A stretch of 64,000 nucleotides of DNA, from assembly GCA_037013685.1 (NCBI GenBank), contig CM072894.1, forward strand, positions 5,520,841 through 5,584,840. The letters run 5' to 3'. Source of the stretch: Acridotheres tristis (taxonomy: Eukaryota; Chordata; Aves; Passeriformes; Sturnidae). Under the pieces are notes generated by a model that saw only the letters and a program-made list of their open reading frames with translations, made no database searches and was not told where the DNA came from. The position numbers and the translations under genes are program-made. Each line of letters begins with the position of its first letter. Within the stretch, counting starts at the first letter, position 1. This document shows, piece after piece, positions 36,552-48,950 of the stretch.

Positions 36552-38369
36552 CGGTGGTTGAAGAGTGGGCAGAGGAGCCTGACCTTTGGTGCAGAGCTCT
36601 GCTGGGTATTTTTCATACTGACCTCAGCTCAATAAGTGTGCTGGGCCAGCAGATGAAGAGACTGCATTAATATTAAGCTAGCCTTGATTTTCTGCAGAAA
36701 CAAATGGAAGAGGTTGGGAACTTTCCCTCTGTGTCGTGGGCAATGAAGTGCAGATTTGGGCAGGAGCTGAGTTCTCCTCGTGCACAGAGGGAATGGTTGG
36801 TGCCCTGAACGCTGTGCAGTGACAGTTCTCTTCTGGAAAACATAATACCTATTTAATAGAGCACTTTTTAATGCTCAGGTTGGGTGAAACTTAATTGTCC
36901 TTAACCATTTCAAGCCAGGAAGCAGATATTTTAATCAAATTCAATGTGCTTTCTTTGTTTTATAAACCAGTGGCAACATATTAATGATAGCAATTCTGTG
37001 TCTCCGTTCCTTTTACTCGTCTAGAAATCTATTATCATAAACCCCTTTTTCTTTTATTTTTCAATCAACCATCATCAGACTTTTTATATTTTAAATTTCT
37101 TCACATAAACATACCATTATTCTAAAATGATCCTTTCTGCAGATGAGTGTTGCACTAAAATTTCCCCTGATTATTACTTTTGACATCAGTACTTTATTGA
37201 ATTAGCTGTTTCCAATTTAATTATACTTGCTTCATTGTCTAGGTCACCTTTTAAACAAATTCATATCAGTATGAAATTGCTGTTATTACTGAATTGGACT
37301 GTGATGGCTCTATGCTCATGAAGAGAATTTCTCTTTTGTTCACATTTGGAAAAGTTGATTTAACAGTAATTTATTAAAATGGTTTAGAAATATATTATTT
37401 CTGCTAGTAAACATGGATATAAATAACGTTTGCTTGTTCAGTTTTTAAAAAAACATATGTGAAACAGTACTATTAAGAAATCCTTAGTTTAATAACTGTT
37501 CATTCCAGAAAGTGAAAAGGTAAAGTCAGAACATTTTCTATTACTTTTATTTCTGAGGTATACAATGTGTGAGAGCTTCACAGAATCAAGCAAAGACATT
37601 GGTCTTTGAAGGGCATAAGGTGTAGAGAATTTATCCAGGTGATGTTTAAGCCTCCAAGCCTTCCTACAAGACTTGGATAAAAATATTTAGTCACAGTTGT
37701 TTTAAGATTAGGTTTTAAACTCTGTTTTGGCATAACAAACTCTGGTCAGAAATAACTGAACCAAAATGTAGGCGGACAGGTTCAATGATGGATAGAACTG
37801 TAATGAGAAAATAAATGCTGATTTTAATAAGAACATATTGGTAAATCAGATTGCTTATAAACATCTTCATAAACCCATTATCCTCTCCAACTGAGACATG
37901 CTTTTTAATAAGATTGTATAGAGTACGTTAGCCACTTGTATTAATAAAACTAATGCCATTTATATTAACTAAACCAACTATTGCTACCACCAGGTGGTCA
38001 ACTAAGTGTTTATTTTTTTTTAATTTCCATTGTAGATGTCATATTTGCAGAGCTTTGCTGCAAACAAAACACAGGTTTGTATTAACATTTATTTTTTAGC
38101 TTGCATGAGTTTGCTCAAATACCCCTGTTTATATATGACTGTTTTTCTTTCAACACTTTTCATGGTAATATTCCCATAGTCAGTACTAAAATTTTAAAGG
38201 CTTGGATTTTTTTCATGGCACAAACATATAGGAATGAGTTTATATGTATAAATATTTATGTGGTGATGTATATGTGAGAGGGGCCAATCCGATTTTTATT
38301 TATGCTTCAACATATGTTATACATGAAGTGAAAAACTGTGTATATAGTACATAGGTGTACCGTAGGGGC
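36552..38369. other. Non-coding unique sequence, no gene seen
   Basis: Strongly AT-rich from about 36880 to 38300, with long TTTAAT/ATTTATA stretches and few frames. It contains the small palindrome described at 37986. Such quiet AT-rich segments sometimes include conserved non-coding elements, but that needs alignment to other birds. Confidence 0.6.
37986..37998. promoter_or_regulatory. 13-bp palindrome ACCACC-A-GGTGGT with E-box and CTCF-like core
   Basis: This perfect inverted repeat contains the E-box CAGGTG (37991-37996). On the upper strand CCACCAGGTGGT is one base away from the CTCF core CCASYAGRKGGC. It sits in very AT-rich DNA. A single motif match is weak evidence of binding. Confidence 0.2.
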
Positions 38370-38436
38370 TGTCTCTGTCTTCTCTTTCTCTGTTTCTCTT
38401 TTCCCCTCTTTGCTTCTTTTTCTATCCCCTTTCTGT
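38370..38436. repeat. Pyrimidine-rich low-complexity tract
   Basis: Mixed C/T sequence (GTCTCTGTCTTCTCTTTCTC type) with few purines, not a clean tandem repeat. The reverse frame 38300-38764 crosses it and owes its Lys/Glu/Arg-rich part to this composition. Confidence 0.75.
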
Positions 38437-38723
38437 AGGAATACTTATCTTGCTTTATCAACAAACAGTTCTCAGATATAATACTGCTGCTTTGTTTTTG
38501 CCTGAGAAATCTATCAAAAAGAATCGTCCCTGTCTCTCCCTTGTACAGCAGGACAGGACAACGTATAATATCAATTTTTGGAGTACAGAGGTCAAGAAAG
38601 TGCTGGCTTTCAGCTGAGCCTAATTTAGAAGCCAGAAAGATAAAGCTGAAAAAATCTATAACACAAGACATTAAAAATGAAAGATAGCCAAGCCAATGAG
38701 GATGGGATGTCACATTACCAGGG

Positions 38724-38978
38724 CTGGAGTGACAGGGCAGGGGAGAATGGCTTCCCACTGTCACAGGGCAGGGTTAGACAGAATGCTGGGAAGGAATTCT
38801 TCCCTGTCAGGGTGGTGAGGCCCTGGCACAGGTTGTCCAGAGAAGCTTGGAAGTGTCCAAGGCCAGGTTGGACAAGACTTGGAGCAGCCTGGGACAGTGG
38901 AAGGTGTCCCTGCCCAGAGCAGAGGGGTGGGATGAGATGGTTGTCATGGTCCCTTCCAACCCAGGTGATTCTATTATT
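38724..38978 (+). mobile_element. CR1 LINE 3' fragment with 19-bp internal deletion
   Basis: Contains CTTCCCTGTCAGGGTGGTGA, CTGGCACAGGTTGTCCAGAG and TTGGACAAGACTTGGAGCAG, and ends with CCCTTCCAACCCAGGTGATT CTATT at about 38975, a near-intact 3' tail start. Compared with the 45.2-kb copy it lacks about 19 bp between AGAGAAGCT and TGGAAGTG (near 38845). Non-coding; opposite-strand frames at 38715-39044 are antisense shadows. Confidence 0.94.
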
Positions 38979-41900
38979 ACTGAGATGCTTTTCCATGGTT
39001 TTATCCCTCTCAAAGAGGTTGCTCTGAACACTGCTTTTGTACATTTAAGGGGTATATAATATCCTCTAGCTCATGGTATGTCCTTTAGCTCTATGTTCAG
39101 AGCATCTGCAAAATGATGACATGTTGATAGCCAAAGGGAGTGGCAGAGTCTGACTGTCCTCCATTTCGAGGCCCCATCCTCTTAGGTTTCCTTTCACTGC
39201 TTCCCACATTTATTTATCTGCAGGAGGGTGTGGGCAAGGGCTACTGTGCTTTAAGAGACTCAGTCAAATAGATTTGGTGGCACCTGGTACCTGTGACTTC
39301 TGTACCAGTGTAACCAGGGATGAGTTCTGACCGTCTGTGAAAGCAGACAGAACACTTCTTGCTCACTGGACATGGATCACACAAACCCAGTCCAGGCTGG
39401 GATTTTTGGACATGTTCATCCCCACGAGAGATACAGAATAATCTGGCTGCATTATGCTGACCTTCAATCAAAGGGACAAGTACTTACTCCCATTTAGATA
39501 AAGCCATATGGAGCCTGGCAGAAATTTTTATATGTACCAATATTTGATTGCCAAGTCTACTAAAAAATCACATGGGACTGATGGGCTCATTGTTAACCAC
39601 TTGATTTTGGGTATTTGCTGTATACCCAATGAGCTGGGAAAGCCCTTGTTACTTATGGAGTAACATTCTCCAGGCTGTCAGGGAGCTGGATCTGAGATAA
39701 TAGAACCAGGAGCTCAGCAGTATTTCTTGTGCTGAGCTTGAAAAAGATGTTGGAAAAATGCTGTAGTGTTTTGCAGGAAACTTTGACGTTTCATAAACAA
39801 TAACAACAAAAACGTCTTTGAAGATGTGTCTTCTGAATTCATGAGAAAGTTTGAAGATGGGTGGAAATTTCTTCTAAGGGGAAAAAATATAAACCCAGCA
39901 TTTAATTTACATTGACACAATTCATTTGACAATTCAACCTTAATAATAGACTAGGGTATGCTGTTAGGTTATGTTATGCCAAATCATATTTTAAGGAACA
40001 AAGCCTTTTCAGTCAGCAGCTGCTGAGGTTTGAGGGAACAAATTAATTTTGGAAACTGTGTGTTAACATTTGTCCAAGGGGAAAGTTGTACAGATCATCT
40101 GTTTTCTGGGACATCTAAAAATATTATATGTTATGAATTAGAAAAGAAGTAAACTTCAAAATGTCAAAATCTCATGTAGACCCAAAATTCTCCTCATCCA
40201 TCAACTCTGTTCAGTGCATACCATCTGACATTTTTGCAGCCAAGGAAGAGCCCCTTTATCAGCATCCCAAGCCCACGTGCTAACAGGACTTGCATCATCA
40301 ACATCAAGCTGACCAGGCGAGGTACAGGAGAGACCCTGCACTTAAAACCACAATAGTGACATCTGCAAACGCTTCAGAGTCTTAAAGTCCTGTGCTGGGG
40401 GGAATTAAGAAGCACAGACTTCACATTTTGTGTAAGTAGAGAACTTCCAGCTGATATGGCTTCTGCTTAATATAGTTTCTGTTCTTGATGGGAACAAAGG
40501 GACAGGTCTGCCCAGAAAGGCAGAGAATGCACCTGGAGCAGCCCTGACCCCACAAGCTGCACATGGGAAATGGTTTTGGGTCACTGATACAGCCTGGGGC
40601 AAGCTGGAGCACACAGGGCATGGGATATTCCCTTTTGGACAAGTTTATTTTCTTCCTCTACCTTTACTCAGAGAGTATCAGAACACTGTAGTAAAAGGCA
40701 GACAATGAAGCAACTAACACACACAGGAGACAATGTGCCAGAAAGTTTGCTAAAATAATAGATATTGAGAATGAAAATAATATAATAATGTCTTTGGAGA
40801 ATCACACAAGGGTCAGCACTACCAACCTGACTTAACAGGTTTTTGTTAGATTCCCCCATGGGGAGTTTGTTTGGATAAATACTCTAATTTCAGTGATGAA
40901 AATATTTAATAGAAACATAGCCTTGACTGTATGCCTAGTGTCTTCAGTCTTAGGGAGAGATTTAATAAATGAGGCCCTGCAACTTTTATTTAGTGTCTTC
41001 AGGTGGTAAATTAACTACAAGTAGGCTTCCCTATTGTTCAATGAAAGCAATAAAAGCCGAGGGAGGATTAAAAGCAAGACACTAATTTACATCTGAGTAA
41101 ATGGGCTAAAGAGTCAGAGACCCTATCTTTGGTATAAAATAATATTCATATGAAGGCAGAACTTCATAGAAATTACATTTAAATACAGAGCATATATTTG
41201 AATATATGAACAATATTATAAATCTGTTTGCTGTGCCACTAAAGCCAGCATTATTTCATTGCTTTACTTTTAGAACATTCTTTGCAACTGAAACTAAGAA
41301 TAAATTTGGGGGTTTTAGAGCCCTTCATCTGACTGCCAGATCACCAACTGATGCAGGGAAACATCTGTCCACTGAAGTCAGCCCTGGCTGGCAGTTAAAG
41401 CAGTGGGATAATAATTTTATGTGGGTTTTCTTTTTCATGATTCATGCTGGGCAAGAGCAAAGAGAAAGAAATTCCCTTTGTTCTTCCCTTTGTTTTTGGT
41501 AGATGTGTGAGAAGGGTTTACAGGAGGGGATGGGAAGCTACAATGAGAGACAAGACCCAGCCTGGCTGGGAAATGGGCAGGCAAGAGTGGGGGAAAGGTG
41601 GAGAGTAAAAGCTCTATAAAAAAACTTTCAGAGTTCCTGGGAAATGATCACAAAGCTCCTTCAGGGCTATTTCTGTGCTCCTTCAATGCCTGCGAGCAGT
41701 GGTGGGACCTCTGCTGTGGAGCCTCACGTGAAAGCTCAGCACAGAGCTTTTCCCTTCCTAGGAAGCAGCCTTGGGAAATGTCTGCTCCCCTCAGGCACAT
41801 TGTCATGAAATCCAGAGTCCCTTCCCTTTGTCTGCTGAGTTCACAGTGAGGAACGTGACAGCATAAGCATCTCTGCCTGGGGAAGCTGAACTGAAAAACA

Positions 41901-44900
41901 ACGTGACAGACATGGGGAAAGAGGAAGGTGCAGATGGGACAAGGGGGGTGGAGGGAGAAGATAAAAATACCAAAGTTACAGACAGAGACACAATGCCAAG
42001 GCTTGGGAGAGTTGGACCATCTGGTTCTGTTGCAGCACCTCTCCACAATCATCTCCTCGCCTTGTTTCTCTTTGTTAGCAAGAGGAGATAAACTGAGTGA
42101 GGTGTAACATGAAGGCTTTGGTGTAAAACAGATGAAGAAGTAGCCTGCACTGAGTAAAGCTTGTTTTATCCCCTGCGATTTGCACAAGCTCTCTCAGCAG
42201 TGCAGGCTGTGACAGTGATTTGCTGCATGCAGATTTCTCACTGCAGCAATCACTGTTTGCAGCCCCTTCCACGTGTAGAAGGCGATGATGATGCCTCATG
42301 GATAAATTGGGAATCCCTTGGAGCCAAGCTGAGCCCGCTGATGTTTCACATGCCTGTGCCTAGTTAAAGCCGACTTGCATGACAATAGACGAGCTGTGTG
42401 ATGCAGGAAAGCTGAGCCTAGGGCTGCTCCCTGAGACCAGGCTGCTTCAGAGAGTTCGTGATGGAATACAAGGCTTTTCCCTGCTGGGGTGCCTGTCTTG
42501 GTCTGAAGTGACATGAGAGCTGTGTTTGGATGGCCTGTGTGCTGAGAATGGCTTCTTTTCCTCTGGTCTGCAGCACAGCTGACACACCGTAGCTGTGGCT
42601 GCAAGGAAGAATAATGACCCCGTGTTCATGCCACATCAGCCACCCAGAGTGACTTCCTTAGCTTCCACCAGGTCACGATGGACGTGGCTTGGCACCTCTA
42701 GGTGGGAGCTGGCAATGCCACTGCCTCTTCTGGAGCTGCTGGAGAATAAAGAGCAACCCTAAAAGTCAGTCTGGCACGTTTAGTGGGCACTAAATTGACT
42801 TAGGAGGGATGGTGAGAAAAGCACTTGGGGAAGCATATAATAGATCCAAAATCATCTTCATGCCTGGAACTGGAGTCTCAGTGTTTACAACAGAACAGAA
42901 ATTTTACACGAGGAGAAATTTCAAGCAAAAACAACCGTGGGGAGAATGCAACAATTCAGCAAAGCTGCTGCCAGGCTTTTTTTTTAGGAGAGGGGGGTGC
43001 TGAGTACACATTCTGCCTGTAACTAAAAGTGAAGCCTGTGTGGAAGTCATGCCATCCCTGTAAGAAGCCCTGCATTATTTAGCATTTGACATGCAGCATT
43101 GTAAGTAGGAGAATGGTTGAATGACAGTCACAATAACACGTTACATTGTTCCTAACAGTCAGGTGTCAGCAAAAAGGATTGATATCTAATAGGGAGCACT
43201 ATTGGATTCAATTGAGTGTAGTAAATGTTCTGTAATATCTCTTTGAAGTTTCTTGCATTTTCCTGTAGTGGTACCTGAGAGAAGCAAAAAAACGCATGTT
43301 AATGCAGATATTAAAGAATTAGCAGAGTACAGATACCAAAAAATTCCTGTCTAGGAAGCTCTGTTGGAGCCATATTCTTGTTTACTGACTCCAACCCTTC
43401 TCGACAGGATGCACATTTCTATACTTATGGTCAAAATAGTGTTTTCAAAAATGCTTAAGGAAAGATGCAGCTGCCACAGAGAATGCAGTATTTTGTTAGA
43501 CTGACCATAACCACGTAAAGAATTAGGAACAAATGGAATTATTTTAGCCTAAGCCAGCAAAGCTAATTAAAAACTTATTATATTTTATAGTGTTACTAAC
43601 GTGAATTTGCCTGAATAGAATAGGAAAAATATCTTTGGTCTCTTATTCAAGACTTCTAATATAGCAAGGTCTATATTATCTTGAGGATAAGAGCTCTGCA
43701 GAAAACTCCTTTTCTCCATAAGAACAGTTTGCTGCTGTCATCAGATTCTGCTGCTGACACAGATGAGCTGTCCTTGCTTTGGTGTTTAGTTCATTTATGT
43801 TTAAAAAATCTGCCAAACTGTCAGTGAAAGTTTCTGTTCAGGCTTTGCAATAATTCAGTGGCATCTTCTTAGTTTTAATCTAAGCAGAAATCTAAAAAAT
43901 CCTCTCACAGTCACACAAACTCCCTGTCTTGTATGCAGAGGTTAGTTAAGTGATGTGAGAAATTTTAATTATTTTTTAAACACATCCATTAAATCCTCTA
44001 ACTTGCACATATTGCAGGTGAAATGCAATCTCCAGTATGTGCTCTGGCACTCCAGGAATATGATTTGGTTTGTCTTCTGGTGTGACTTGATCTTATCAAG
44101 AGTTCTGTCTTTATAAAGCACTGGCATTTGAATAGATTTTTTTGGCTTGACTTTGTTCCATGCCATCTCTGCTGTTATAAAAAGGCATCATTAATTAAAA
44201 CAATTGCCCTACAGATGCTTTTGTTTGGGAGTTGCTCTCGGTAAGGAGCTCAATTTGCACCTGTGTGATGTACATGAAAGGTTAGTCCTAAATACAGACT
44301 TTCAATCTATGGAATTCAATGACTTGATGGAAACACACCCCAAAAAACCTCTTCAATCAGTGGTGATAGTGAGCACAATCTGAATTTCACCTGCAATAGG
44401 TTTGGTCTTGAAATCAATAGCAGAGACCTTTCTGTCCTTGCAGGCATCCATTGCTGGACAAAGGATTAGGACAATAAATTATTGCCTCATCTAATCTCCT
44501 TGGATATGCTATAGGAATGAGTGACTGCAGAATGCTGTAACCTTTGCTACAGCAGCACAAAAAGCAGACCCAGAACCATGCAGAGAAATAAAAGTAATGA
44601 AAACCATTGGGCTTGCACGTCTTAGGCAGAGCAGTAAATTTGCTTTGTCTGATGCATAGTTGGGGTAATTAGAGAGCAATCAGCAGTGAGCTATGACAAG
44701 ACCTGAAATCAGTACTCCCTGGGGGAGCTGTTGGATGTATTTTCACCCATGTACAGATGCACAGACCTGGAATGCTGGGCATAGAGCTTGTTCAATTTTA
44801 TGTGCTGGGCACAGCTACTTACCTTGAGCTAGTGGTTTTGTTGGGGTGGTTTGCAAATCATTTCTGTTTGGGAAGCAGAGCCTTGATTGCTATTGATAGT

Positions 44901-45202
44901 CTGGGCCTTGCTGGATAAACAAGACCTTTTATTATGTTTGACAGCTGAGATATTTTTATTGCTGGTTTCTGAATTCTGTCAGTGTGGAAGATCAAAGGGA
45001 AATAAAAACTGTCTCTTGATTTTGCTTGTCTTACTGGTTTTAAGAATTTGAATATGCTCCTCTTAGTGTCATGTGTGATCCTACCTGTGTTCTGAATAGA
45101 AAAAATAGATGTTTGAGGTGGTTATTGTATTTTGTGATTCTTACTATGCTTTTGTAGCAGACTAGCTAGCACGGGTTGAGATATTTCTGATTTACAGGCT
45201 GA
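38979..45202. other. Non-coding unique sequence, no gene seen
   Basis: Unique DNA, with a somewhat more GC-rich patch at about 41.6-42.7 kb. That patch holds the longest frame of the window (reverse 41648-42187, 179 codons). The frame has no recognisable domain, is Cys/Ser/Pro-scattered and is overlapped by several other frames, which is typical of chance in GC-richer DNA. A weak exon-like segment at 40240-40321 is treated under findings. Confidence 0.55.
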
Positions 45203-45577
45203 GTTAGGTTTGGTCATCCTGGAGAAGAGAAGGCTTTGGGGAGACCTGAGAGCACCTCCCAGTGCCTGAAGGTGCTCCAAGAGTTGGAGAGGGACTTTGG
45301 GCAAGGGCCTGGAGTGACAAGACAAAGAGGAATAGTTTTAAACTGAAAGTGAGTAGATTTATATCAGGTAATAGGGAGAAATTCTCCCCCCTAAGGGTGG
45401 TGAAGCCCTGGCACAGGGTGCCCAGAGAAGCTGTGGCTGTCCCTGGATCCCTGGAAATGTCCAAGGCCAGGTTGGACAGGACTTGGAGCAGCCTGGGATA
45501 GTGGAAAGTGTCCCTGCCCATGGCAGGGGGTGGTTGATCTGTAAAGTCTCTTCCAACCCAAGCCATTCTATGATCAT
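45203..45577 (+). mobile_element. CR1 LINE 3' fragment, well preserved
   Basis: This is the longest copy of the common 3'-end type here (about 375 bp). It runs from TTTGGTCATCCTGGAGAAGA through GGGAGACCTGAGAGCACCT, GGCCTGGAGTGACAAGACAA, CTGGCACAGGGTGCCCAGAG and TTGGACAGGACTTGGAGCAG. It ends at TTCCAACCCAAGCCATTCTA TGATCAT, a recognisable start of the ATTCTATG tail. The upstream end covers the last part of the region that in full elements encodes the ORF2 C-terminus (LEKRRL...GDL-like), but it is frameshifted and has no usable frame. Confidence 0.96.
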
Positions 45578-48500
45578 AAAAAAAGGGGAGATTGAGAGAG
45601 TCCAAGATGGACATGATGTTTTAATAAAGATATCTGCATCAGGGGGTAGTGGTCTACAAAGAAAACTGACTAGATACAAGATATTAAATCAGAGGAACCA
45701 ATATCTCCCTTTTACCTCTTTTGAACTTTGAAGTTTTCTTCTGTCACTGTTATGGAGAAGAAATACTGTAAGTTCACGGGAGGAAACAGAATTGTTTGTA
45801 TATCATGAACACAAGTGTGGTTTGAGATTTATATTTTCCCCTCAAAATGACAGCAAGAGGCCTTACAGATGCATCTTTAAAAGCTCAGAAGTTGAGTTAC
45901 ATGCATCCTAAATAGCAGAAAATTACAGAAACAGTAGTGTTATGATTTTGTGGCTTTTCCTGAATCAGCTCCAAGCTGACACTGCAGATGCCAGAAGAGA
46001 CTGATTAGTATGAATATCAACACTGTAGCTGAGATACCCAAAATAAGGAACTGAGGAATTGTCAAAGATAGGGCTGGATAAAATAATAGTGAGATTAAAA
46101 CAATCATTAATACTGAAATGGTAGGATAAAAGGGGCCATGAGCATTAGGGTGCAGCTTCCAATGAAGCCTTAATACTCTTTTGTAATTAAGAAGCCATTA
46201 GCAAGCTAAATGCTGGGCAGTGTTATTGTAACTCCCACACCATGTCAGTTAAAAAACCATTAACATGTTTGATGCACTATGAGCTAAATCAGAGATAAAC
46301 TGCTCAGGTCTAAGAACATAAATTTATCATTTATCCTTTTACAGAATTTGTGTGTGTGTCTGTTTTCAGTTCCAGTGCTCCATGGGAACACCACGTTTTT
46401 CCCTGAGTTTTCAGTTCACAGTGGCTTGGGCTGAAACTGGGAGGAAAAGGTTCAGTTCTGGGTCCTGCTGTGAGCTTACTCTGTGATCCTGTCAGTCATT
46501 TTTTTCCTCCAATAAGTCTGTAGTTTTTATGTGTGGGAAAGAAAAAACCACAGTGATTACTATATTAAGAAATTGGAGTATTAGAGGTTAAAAATGTTGT
46601 TATTCAGTTATATCTGGATATATATACACCCATATGTATATGTTATCACCCAAATCGTTGAGCTTCACACTTTGACAAAGTGTCCATCTGTTTCCTACTG
46701 CTTTCAACAAGATACTCTCATTTATTAACATAAGTGGAAATGGAAGCAATTGCATTGCTAGTTTTAGCTTAAAATGTTAATCTGATTCCAGGTTTTCCAT
46801 AAAAAATTATCGATCAAAATATTGAGGGAGTTTAAAATATGATTATACCCCCTGGATATTACAGAGAAGTTGGAACAAACATTAACAGAAATTAAACACT
46901 GATCTAAAGATCCGAAGGTCCAGATCAATAATAAATTAATAAAATAGTTCAAAAGCATGCACAGGAATAGTTCTTAAATTGATCTTTAAAAGCAAATCAA
47001 GGTTTTCAAGTAGAAAGCAAGAGGAAACGGGGGCTCAGAGGGGGATGGCTGTATTTGATACTGTGTTACACCTATTTTAATATAGTAAATGTAATGGTTA
47101 TTTAGCATGATAGAATAGGGATTAAATGGCACATGTTTCACATGTATAAAAGGCTTTCAGAATGCAGCAGTATTTAAGTGTAAACCTTTCTGGTGGCTTT
47201 GGATGGAAGAGGAAGGCAACAATTCATTAGTCTCGAGCTTGAGATTTATTTCTCCATTTAACTTCTTTGTTAATTAGTTCATTTCACTAGCTAGCCATTT
47301 ATGTGACAGATGATTCCTTAAGCAAATGCAACAACAGGCATGCAAGCTTGGAAGTAGTTTTTGAGAAGATCTACCAATATTGCAGTTAGAGGTTTCAGGG
47401 ATTAGTGATTAGCTGATTAATATCTTCATTTATGTTCAAAACGATAACAGCCTGTGGTATTGAGATGTCTGGAGTTCACTGTTAGCACTTGGTTTTTCAA
47501 GCTGGAAAATTGCCTAAAAGGTACCTAACTTAGCATGTTTTCAATAAATAGGTATAAGGCTTTATATATTACTTGAAATATTACATCAATCACAAAATAG
47601 TCAATAGTCAAGGGAAGTAGAGGAGACTATAATTGATTCTAAGAAAATATAGAACAGTGCCCAGAATTACTGTAAAAAAAAAGCCAAATAAGTTACTTTC
47701 CCTTTTCTCTGTTTGCCAAAAAGTGTTTTAAAACCCCTGTGGCTTTAGGGAGTGAAAACCTGGACGCACCCAAGTCCATGGGAGTATTGCTATTAAATTC
47801 AGTACAACCAGGACCTCACCCTGGGTTCAGGCTCTGGGAGTTCAGCAGGCAGGAGAAATTGAGGCATTTCGCTCTTGATTTATGAAATACATCTTGCCAT
47901 GTCAGATCGCTGGATTATTGCTGGTTTATGTTAACAAAGACAGGGTCAGATCTTTCTGCTGAAAGCCCCCTGATTGCTGTCACTTGAGCCAAACCAAATC
48001 TCTGTTCCTTACTAGGTACATGGGATTTAGAGGATGGATCCGAGTTGTGATTCCCTGTGAAGTGCATCGCTATGAAAACAGATATTGCACAGCAGCACTG
48101 ATAAAGTTCAAGCCTGCAACTGCTGATAGCCAGAAAAAAAGGTGAGTGCATTAGGGAAAAAAGGAGATCCTATCCTATTTTCTCTCACAGTATTTTCTTC
48201 AGCGTTCCCTGTTGGAGATGTGGGAAGCAGTTTAAGGAAATGTGTTTGGGACACTGTGTGGCATTTCTTGTCACTATAAGGTTTGAGAACAACGTTCTCC
48301 CTTTCCTTCCCTTTTTACTGAAAGTATGAATCAAAAGAACAAATATACAAATCCTGAGTAAGGGAAATAGACAGCCCTGTTCCCAGCACACTAGATTTGG
48401 GGATGCTTTTGAGGTTTTCACAGAAGAAGGTATCAGTATGCCTGAGATATTCCAGCAAGACAAGCTGCAGAAAGGAATGGTGGTTGATCACTTCTTTCTC

Positions 48501-48796
48501 ACAGTCTTGAATTTCTAGAATTTTCTAGCCCTGTGTCAGCCAGGTGAGGGTCAGGGCTCTGGTAGCACTTGTGTGCTGCCACACGTTTCTGACCTGCCTG
48601 TCAGAAATGCAATTTGAGTCAGATCCTGTTCCCCCAGTCCCTAGCATCTCTCTTATTTAAACCACTCCCTTCCCAAACCGGTGTCCCTGCTTTTTGAAAC
48701 CTGCAGTTCCTCTCCAAATCAGGTGGCAGGAGAAGGTAAATGTGAGGCTTGCTCTATCCTGCTCCTGCCCAAGGTTACACTGGCAGAGCTCTGTTA
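45578..48796. other. Non-coding unique sequence, no gene seen
   Basis: AT-rich unique DNA with only short frames. A short GT run lies near 46350 and an alternating TA/TG stretch at about 46615-46645. No repeat family recognised. Confidence 0.65.
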
Positions 48797-48950
48797 CAGG
48801 ATCATGTAGTGGTTTGGGGTGGAAGGGATTTTAAAGCTTGTTCCATTCCAATCCTCTGCCATGGACACCTCTCACTAGACCAAGTTGCTCAAAGCTCCAG
48901 CCCAACTTTTTGCAGTTTTTGATATCAGCACGAGCTGCTTCCCTGGCATT
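48797..48950 (-). mobile_element. CR1 LINE 3' fragment, reverse orientation, diverged
   Basis: Read on the upper strand, it begins with the complement of a CR1 tail (CAGGATCATGTAGTGGTTTG GGGTGGAAGG). It continues with ATCCTCTGCCATGGACACCT, CACTAGACCAAGTTGCTCAA AGCTCCAGCCCAAC, and fades out near CTTCCCTGGCAT. It is the only recognised CR1 copy on the minus strand and the most diverged of the common type, hence probably older. Confidence 0.85.

Noticed and set aside
41648..42187. Longest frame in the window (179 codons, minus strand)
   Set aside because: About one or two frames of this size are expected by chance in 64 kb. It has no domain and is overlapped by other frames in a GC-richer patch.
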